Below are positions 57,901-64,000 of a stretch of 64,000 bases of DNA, piece by piece. The DNA lies in the NCBI GenBank assembly GCA_024180945.1, contig JAKSGN010000043.1:1674001-1738000 (forward strand), in the 5' to 3' direction. The stretch's first letter is position 1. The number at the start of each line of letters is the position of its first letter. The DNA is from Macrophomina tecta. Taxonomy: Eukaryota > Ascomycota > Dothideomycetes > Botryosphaeriales > Botryosphaeriaceae. The translations under genes and the position numbers were made by a program. The notes under the pieces are model-generated. The model did not search any database and was not told the DNA's origin. It saw nothing but the letters and a program-made list of their open reading frames with translations.

Positions 57901-60638
57901 AAAACTATAATTATACTAGAGATTAAGACTGAAGAGCTAAGAAGAACGAGAAGAATCGTAGTATAGATTCTAAAAAGAAGACCTACGCGTATAAGATAGA
58001 ACTAAAAATAGACTTTAAAGCCAAAATTATGAGAGAGTTATTTACCGAAAAAGAACTCGAAAGAGATATAAAGAAATCTAACTTATTAATATATATTAGG
58101 TTTTTTAGAATTATTCTATCTCTAGTAATCTTGTCTACTAACTTCGTAATACCAGAATTAGACCCTATTAAAGATAATAAGAAACCATTAAGACTACTAT
58201 CTAAGCTATAAGGAATAATAAAGAAAGACGAATACTAATACTTAATATATAAATCTACTTAGCCGATAAGGAATAAGTTATATACTTATATTAGAGAAGA
58301 GTACCCTAATCTAAAAAAGATAAGGCTCGTCGCTAAAGGCTTAGTTAATTTAACTAATATTAAGAAGCCCAATACTACTCTAAGACTAGATTAAGCCCTA
58401 GTGAAGATTACGAAAACCGTATAATTAGTAGCTAAAATAGAACTAGATACTAGAAAGGCCTATAAAAGTTAGTTATATATAGTAGCGTAAGTATGTCTTA
58501 GTAATAGCAATAAGAAAGTTAAATTTATAGCGAATATAGGCTATATAATATCCATTACTAATAAATAGTTTCTCGAAAACTCGGGAGCGAGTTACTAAAT
58601 CCTAACTATAAAACGAAGCGTTAGAGTCAAAGAATTCTAAGATAATTAGATGCTATATAATTAGTACGTTCTAATACGCTTTACTTTCCGCGCATGGAAG
58701 AATAGAACGTGGGTAAATACGATATTTACTAGAGAAATTTATATTATTCTAGACTACTATAACACGCTCCTCTTAGAAATAGACGTAATCGGTCCCGAGA
58801 ATATTATAATTAACCCTACGCGAAGCTGCTTACGCTTAACGCACTACTAGAACGTAGAAGTACCTATAGAAATTAAAAATCGCTCTAAAGAAATAATTAA
58901 AGAAATAAAGGCAAGAGCGGCGAAAGATATAATAATCCCGCTACTATCTCTAACGCCGGTAATAGTAAAATTTATAAAAGCCCTCCCTAAGTAACGGGAT
59001 TTCGAATTTATCCCACGGCACGGAGAGCGTAGAGGTAAGAATTAAGCCTAGTTATTAGTATATGCGCATATTATCGATATCGAAACGAAAGCCGTGTAGC
59101 TAAGAAACAACGGTTAGAAACTAGTATAAGTACTAAAAAATGAGCCTCTCAGTACTATAACCGATAAATAAGTAATACGATTATACGACGTCAGAAGCTA
59201 TAACCACAGTATAGTAGTACTAGATACTAACGTAATTCCCCTAGAAATAGAAATTTATCTTAAGAACAGAATTACTATCTACAGTAATTAAGAGACGGTA
59301 AGGAAATACTATAAGATAATAAAGAAATATCTAAATCTCTAGAACGAGAAGTTAGCTTACATCCGCGTTCTAGAAAAAGAATATATACCTATTTCTTTAA
59401 AGAAAGAGTAGAAAAATACGAAGCTTACTACTAAGATCTATCTACTTAGCGTTAGAGATAAAGAGGTAATCGATAAAACCTTTAGTAGACTATATAATTA
59501 AGAAAAGCTCGACTAGATAAGCGGCTATACCGTTTTCGGGTTTCTAGTCTTTATAGTATAGAGATAGATCTTTAAAGACAGTAAATAGATAGAGAAGCCA
59601 CGAGCGGTAGTTAATATCCACGGCTTAAATAAAATATTCTAAAAGGATTTCTATTTCCTACTAAAACAAGACGATATTATCTCTATAATTAAGAAAAAGG
59701 AATTTATTATAGTCGTAAACGCGATATTATTCTTCTACTAATAGAGAGTCTAGAAGGAGGATCGTTATAAGCTAATAATAAATTCGTATTAAGGCTAGAA
59801 ATCGTTTAACGTAGCCTTAATAGAATATATTAACTTAGTCTAATATATTTAGCGCTAGCTAGACACGATTCTAAGAGACTTTCGAGAATTTTATCGCGCC
59901 TATATTAATAATATAACGATATTTAGCCATATCCTAGAAGAGTACTTAGACTACCTAGATCGAGTTTTTAGTAAACTAGATAGTATAGGCATTAGCTTAT
60001 TCCTAACTAAGAGTTTTATCGAATACCTATATATAACGCTCTTCAGATAAAGGATAGACGCGTTTAAACTAGGTTCTACGTAAGAGAGAACTAAAGCGCT
60101 AGTAGAGATATTCTTTCTAAAAATGTTAAAGTAACTTAAATACTAGATCGGTGCTATAGGATTTCTATAATCGAAAATTCCCTACTACGCTATAATTATT
60201 AAATCTTTAACGGATTACAAGACTGCCTTATTAAGAGCGAGTCTAAAGAAAAAAAACGCTAGAAAGGCGTATACTAAGTAAACTAAGGTAATTTCGTTAG
60301 AGAATCATATAGCGGCGTATAATACGATAAGAGAATATCTAAAAGATCCTCTATAACTTATATACCACGATACTAATAGGCAATTATATATCGATATCGA
60401 TACATCTAAGTAGAGAATTAAAGCGTTAGTATATTACGTTAAAGATAACCCGGAGCTAGTAACGTAAAAAGAAAGAATACTACCCTAGCCTAATAAAAAG
60501 ATCTAAATAATTTTATTTCTTTCTAGAGTATTAAAACTAGCGAAGACCTAGTACTAGCTAACGGAACTTAAAGTAGTAGAAATAGTATAGATGCTACGAA
60601 AAATTAAGCACCTATTATATATAGAATTAGTAAAGAAG
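54956..60638 (+). mobile_element. RIP-inactivated Ty3/gypsy retrotransposon (LTR-gag-protease-RT-RNase H)
   Basis: A less AT-biased stretch starting at about 54,956 (TAGTTGGTAAGAAGAAGG) to about 55,775 looks like its 5' LTR. Gag-like sequence follows, with an Arg/Asp/Asn/Tyr-rich tract at 57,690-57,900 replacing the usual basic tail. Protease is near 58,575 with the active DSGA changed to NSGA. Reverse transcriptase reads EKPRAVVNIHGLNKIF near 59,600 and YINNITIFS near 59,900, where YIDD is expected. RNase H (VLKLAKTQYQLTELKVV-type) runs to about 60,638. Both Asp-to-Asn changes are the G-to-A result of RIP. Integrase is missing because the LTR-family sequence at 60,639 follows RNase H directly. 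Confidence 0.82.
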
Positions 60639-60718
60639 TATTACGAACCTTAAGGTATAAGAACTTTATAACCCCACGAGCGGAAAGCCCGCACGGAAAA
60701 AGACATCGCAGGGGCTAG
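60639..60718 (+). mobile_element. Mutated 80-base duplicate of the LTR start
   Basis: This aligns base for base, without gaps, with 60719-60798: TATTACGAACC versus TGTTACGAACC at the start and GCAGGGGCTAG versus GCAGGGGCCAG at the end. Differences are mostly transitions. It is an older LTR end immediately abutting the younger full LTR. Confidence 0.85.
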
Positions 60719-61514
60719 TGTTACGAACCCCCGGGGACAAGGGCTTTATGACCCTGCGGGCTGGGAGCCCGCACGGGAAAAGGCACCGCAGGGGCCAGAA
60801 ACCCTCACGGGCAGCAGAGCCGCACGACCAAGGCGCCCGCACGGGAAAACCAGCCTCAAGGGAGGACGGCGCGTACGGACCCAGGCTAGGCAACAACAGA
60901 AGCCCACACGGGAACGACGCCCACGCGGCGCAGCGACACACCAAGGGCAGAATCCCGCAGGGGAAGAATCAGTCACGGAAGTACGCTTGGCCAAACCGGG
61001 TAGTAAGTACAGGAGTATACACCCTTGCCAAGGGCAGGAGATGGAACCCGGGAAACCGACTTTCGAGCACGAAGAACGAACAAGAGAAAGGCGGACATAT
61101 CGTCCGCTCATCAAGGAAGAAGTCGGATTCCGGAAAACGGGCATTAGCGCCCAAGTCACGTGGGGCCCACCAGGCCCACTCGAGGATCAAAAGCCTTGGC
61201 ACTGATCCAACTCTCAGATTGATCCAACACCACGACTGATCCAACAGTCGTCCTGATCCCCAGATTGTCATAGCTTTCCTACAGTATATAGAACACACTC
61301 ATTAGGTAGTACTTTGGCCTTCGTGGTCAACTCAAGATTCCAATACAGACTTATTGGAGGTAACAAGCCTGACGCGCACCGCGCACCGACCTGTCACGTG
61401 ATCGCTACCCATCGTTCCAATCCTTTACCCTTCTCTTGTCCTTCAAGGTAAACCTTACCGCTACCTGACCCTGCTAGGCGACTCCGAAGCCTAGTGGAAG
61501 AGGCCGCCGTTACA
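60719..61514 (+). mobile_element. Nearly unmutated LTR copy, 796 bp
   Basis: Begins TGTTACGAAC and ends GCCGTTACA, a TG..CA-bounded LTR of the same family as 51628-52358 but on the plus strand. It retains CpA/TpG and contains multiple CCCGCACGGGAA-like motifs in its first 260 bases. There is no matching 5-base duplication at its edges (GCTAG left, AATAC right), so it is not a simple insertion at this position. Frames running through it are not real genes. Confidence 0.85.
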
Positions 61515-61929
61515 AATACTCTCTTAACCGATATAGAAGTCGGATTCTAGAAAATAGATATTAGCGCCTAAGTTACGTACGGTCTACCCGACCTACTTAT
61601 AGATTAGAAGCCTTAGCAAAGATCTAACCCTTAGAATAATCTAATACTACGACTAATCTAATAGTCGTCTTAATCTATAGATTATTATAGCTTTTCTATA
61701 GTATATAGATATATTTCTTAGATAGTACTTTAACCCTCGTAGTTAACTTAAAGTTTTAATACAACCCTATTAGAGATAACAAGCCTAACGCGTACCGCGC
61801 ACCGATATATTACGTAATTACTACTATCGTTCTAATCCTTTACCCTTCTCTTATTCTTTAAGGTAAACCCTTTAGCTACCTAACCCTACTAGGCGATTCT
61901 AAAGCCTAGTAGAAGAGGCTGCCGTTATA
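61515..61929 (+). mobile_element. Heavily RIP-mutated LTR copy, probable 5' LTR of the second gypsy element
   Basis: From 61531 (AAGTCGGATTCTAG) it parallels the younger copy from about 61122 (AAGTCGGATTCCGG) to the end, GCCGTTATA versus GCCGTTACA. Most differences turn CpA into TpA or TpG into TpA; CpG sites such as ACGCGTACCGCGCACCGA are kept. It directly precedes gag sequence of the next element. Confidence 0.85.
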
Positions 61930-64000
61930 CTTTAACTACTATTCTTATAAGAGAAGGCAGTTCCGAAAAAAGAAATACTTAATAATAAGATAGTATTACC
62001 TAATACTTAACGCTAACTAAGCAACACGATAAACAACATTGATATAAATAACAATGATTCCCTATAGCCAACTATAGCCGACCTCTTTTAGGTTATTTAA
62101 GACATGCAGGACTAGATTAGCGAACTACGTAAACAACTCTAGAAGTAGACCAACGAGAATACCTAGCTCTATTAATAAATAGACGAACTTCGCAACTAAG
62201 CTATTTCGATAACCCCTACCCCGGTACCCGTCTATACTCTAGCGTTAACAACGACTCAACCTCCTAACCGAAGTACGAAGACGGCTAAGCTAGACCTATT
62301 CTATAGTAACTAAAAAAAGCTCTAGACCTTTCTCTTATAACTCGACCTATACTTCTTCTTTAACTCTAGAGACTTTTCTACTAATGATAAGAAGATAATA
62401 TTCGCTACTACCTACCTCCGCAATATTACGGTATAGTGGTTCGAGCCCTACCTTAGAGACTGAATAGAGAAAAAACTAGAGGCGCGTAAGAAGAATACTA
62501 AGAAAGTCTTTAGTAGCTATAAATACTTCGTAACTTAAATTAAGCAAAGCTTCGGAGACCTCGACGAGGTTAATAAGGCCCGACGAGCCGTTATAAACAT
62601 CTATTAGAAGATCTTAGTAGCAGACTATACTATAGAATTTTAAAAGGCTATAGCGTACCTAGACGACTAGTCCGACTGCGCCCTTATAGACTACTACTAC
62701 CGAGGACTTAAGAAAAGGGTTAAAGACTAACTTATAATATAAGACGATTCTAAGACCCTAGACGAGCTTATTAAGCTAGCTATTAAATACGATAACCGCC
62801 TCTTCGAGCACTAATCCGAGAAGTATAAGGTAAACTATAAAGCTAATACTTCGTGCCTAGCGCGTCCTAGATATACTTAGAAAGAAGGAGATACTATAGA
62901 GCTAAATAATATTAACCGCCGAAACGACCCACTAAAAAGAAATAACTACTATAGAAAAAAGAACAACGGCTATAAGAAAAAGTAACGTAAAGAATAGACC
63001 CTAAAGTAAAAATAAAGATTCGAAAAAGGACTATACGTCTACTATAGTAAGACTTAGGAAAAGACACACTACTACCTTAAGAAGAATAAATAAGTCTCGG
63101 CTATAATATAAGAATTAAAAAGCCGAGAAGTCTCTATGGTTACTAAGTAAGAAAACCCCTTTACTAAGTTCGATAAGTAACGTAAAGAAAGCTAGAGCCC
63201 CGAGTATTAAAAGCTTAGCTAGATAGCCTACTACAACGATAACTATACTACTTACTAGAGCGATAAGGACACCATAGGCTAGTACCCTAAAAAGCTACGA
63301 TACGTTAATACGACCCTAAGAATAGAGGAAGAGCTTATTAAAGCCTTTCCTAATAATAAGAACCTAGTCGACAGCGACACGGGAAAACTATATAATAGTA
63401 CTCTAGCGTTAAGCACGACCGACAACGAGTAATAGTAGAACGAAGCTATACTTATAAGAATAACTAAACACCTAGTACGATACGAAAAGACACACCACGT
63501 TACTAATAGCCTAGAACCTACGGTTACCTAGATTCTAGGCCCTATAATTAACCTCGGGACGTAGCAATATAAGGTATAGCAAGAAAAGATATATATACGT
63601 GTATAGTAAGATAACACCTAGAACCCCTAAAAAGAATTACTATTTAATACGGCCGACGAACTCGCATCTTAGCTAGAGAATAAGGCATAAAGAGCACGAC
63701 AACGATAAGACCTATAGTATCTTTATAATATAGTCTACACCCTCTATTAGTACAGTATAGTAACTAGGAATAGGGGCACCTTACAATAGATACCCTATAA
63801 AAAATACGATATGCCTACCTTCTAGTACTAGGTCCGAAACGGGTGGATCTACTAGAGACGACTAATTAAACGTAGTAGATAGACGTAATAGAAAGACACC
63901 CTAATCCTAGTTAATAAATAGAATGAGTATATTCGTTATAAAATAACGGGACGACCTATATTAAAAAACTAGACGGCTCCCCTAGATAGAGACCCTAGAA
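61930..64000 (+). mobile_element. Second Ty3/gypsy retrotransposon, gag and beginning of pol, cut by window end
   Basis: After the LTR end at 61929, a gag frame starts at an ATG near 62,054 and is readable through stops. It has a coiled-coil-like stretch (IQDMQDQISELRKQL where TAG is read as Gln), then the Retrotrans_gag core (TYLRNITVQWFEPYL and FVTQIKQSFGDLDEVNKARR with stops read as Gln) around 62,400-62,600. A degraded CCHC knuckle follows near 63,030 (GLYVYYSKT, Cys changed to Tyr). Later sequence to 64,000 is probably the linker to protease. It is inactivated by many stops and belongs with the LTR family described above. Confidence 0.75.

Larger units (their letters stand above)
48450..64000. 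repeat. AT-rich, RIP-mutated transposon island
   Basis: From shortly after SSU72 to the window end the DNA is strongly AT-rich. CpA and TpG dinucleotides are nearly absent, while CpT, CpC and CpG remain, and CTAG/TATA strings dominate. Transposon coding sequences are readable only if TAA/TAG are taken as former CAA/CAG/TGG codons. This is the signature of repeat-induced point mutation. Two segments, 51628-52358 and 60719-61514, keep near-normal composition. Confidence 0.93.

Noticed and set aside
58029..58211. 60-codon frame starting MRELFTEKELERD
   Set aside because: A rare surviving ATG inside the gypsy gag-pol linker, part of the dead polyprotein rather than a separate gene.
60718..61239. 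Open frame through the LTR at 60719
   Set aside because: Frame openness comes from the unmutated GC-rich LTR; there is no protein homology and it spans regulatory sequence.

Overview
The window is nuclear DNA from a filamentous ascomycete (Pezizomycotina; Dothideomycete-like is only a guess). The evidence is short introns of about 50-65 bases with GT..AG ends and CTAAC/CTGAC-like branch sites, fungal-type families (Zn2Cys6 regulator, DHA1 drug exporter, S28 peptidase, Ted1, Nbp2, Ssu72), and a repeat block mutated by RIP (repeat-induced point mutation).

Layout. Bases 1-48,400 are gene-bearing DNA of ordinary composition. In order: the 3' part of a zinc-type MDR alcohol dehydrogenase; a DHA1-type MFS exporter; a decayed 4-coumarate:CoA-ligase-like pseudogene; a secreted S28 serine peptidase; a Tc1/mariner element with perfect 30-base terminal inverted repeats; a Zn2Cys6 transcription factor whose N-terminal coding region appears to be split by that element; about 7.4 kb with no recognisable gene; a small DUF7053-like protein; a basic glycine-zipper protein; a small MJ1316/DUF504-domain gene with a stop inside the domain; a protein with two cyclic-nucleotide-binding domains, an F-box and LRRs; exosome subunit RRP41; an SDR; TED1; a laccase pseudogene; a candidate micro-gene with a GC-AG intron; a GH43 arabinanase; NBP2; and SSU72.

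Bases about 48,450-64,000 are an AT-rich repeat island starting within roughly 100 bases of the SSU72 stop codon. CpA and its complement TpG are almost absent there, so start codons are nearly gone and CAA/CAG/TGG codons read as stops. By reading through those stops I recognise a LINE (minus strand, RNase H end), a Ty1/copia polyprotein (plus strand), a Ty3/gypsy element (plus strand) and the start of a second gypsy element running off the end. Two copies of one LTR family inside the island escaped most of the mutation. One is a solo LTR with a 5-base target duplication sitting in the copia gag gene.

How the genes relate. Housekeeping functions (RRP41, TED1, NBP2, SSU72) are interspersed with accessory and secreted functions (MFS exporter, S28 peptidase, GH43 arabinanase, lost CoA ligase, lost laccase). 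Several accessory genes are dead or damaged (CoA ligase, laccase, possibly the MJ1316 gene, the TF N-terminus), so the segment looks like it is losing accessory functions. I see no coherent biosynthetic cluster and no single new molecular system. The strongest novel observations are the transposon-split regulator, the near-complete CpA/TpG depletion, the nested solo LTR, and the array of short palindromes within that LTR family.

Exon coordinates come from splice signals plus reading-frame continuity and were not checked against transcripts.
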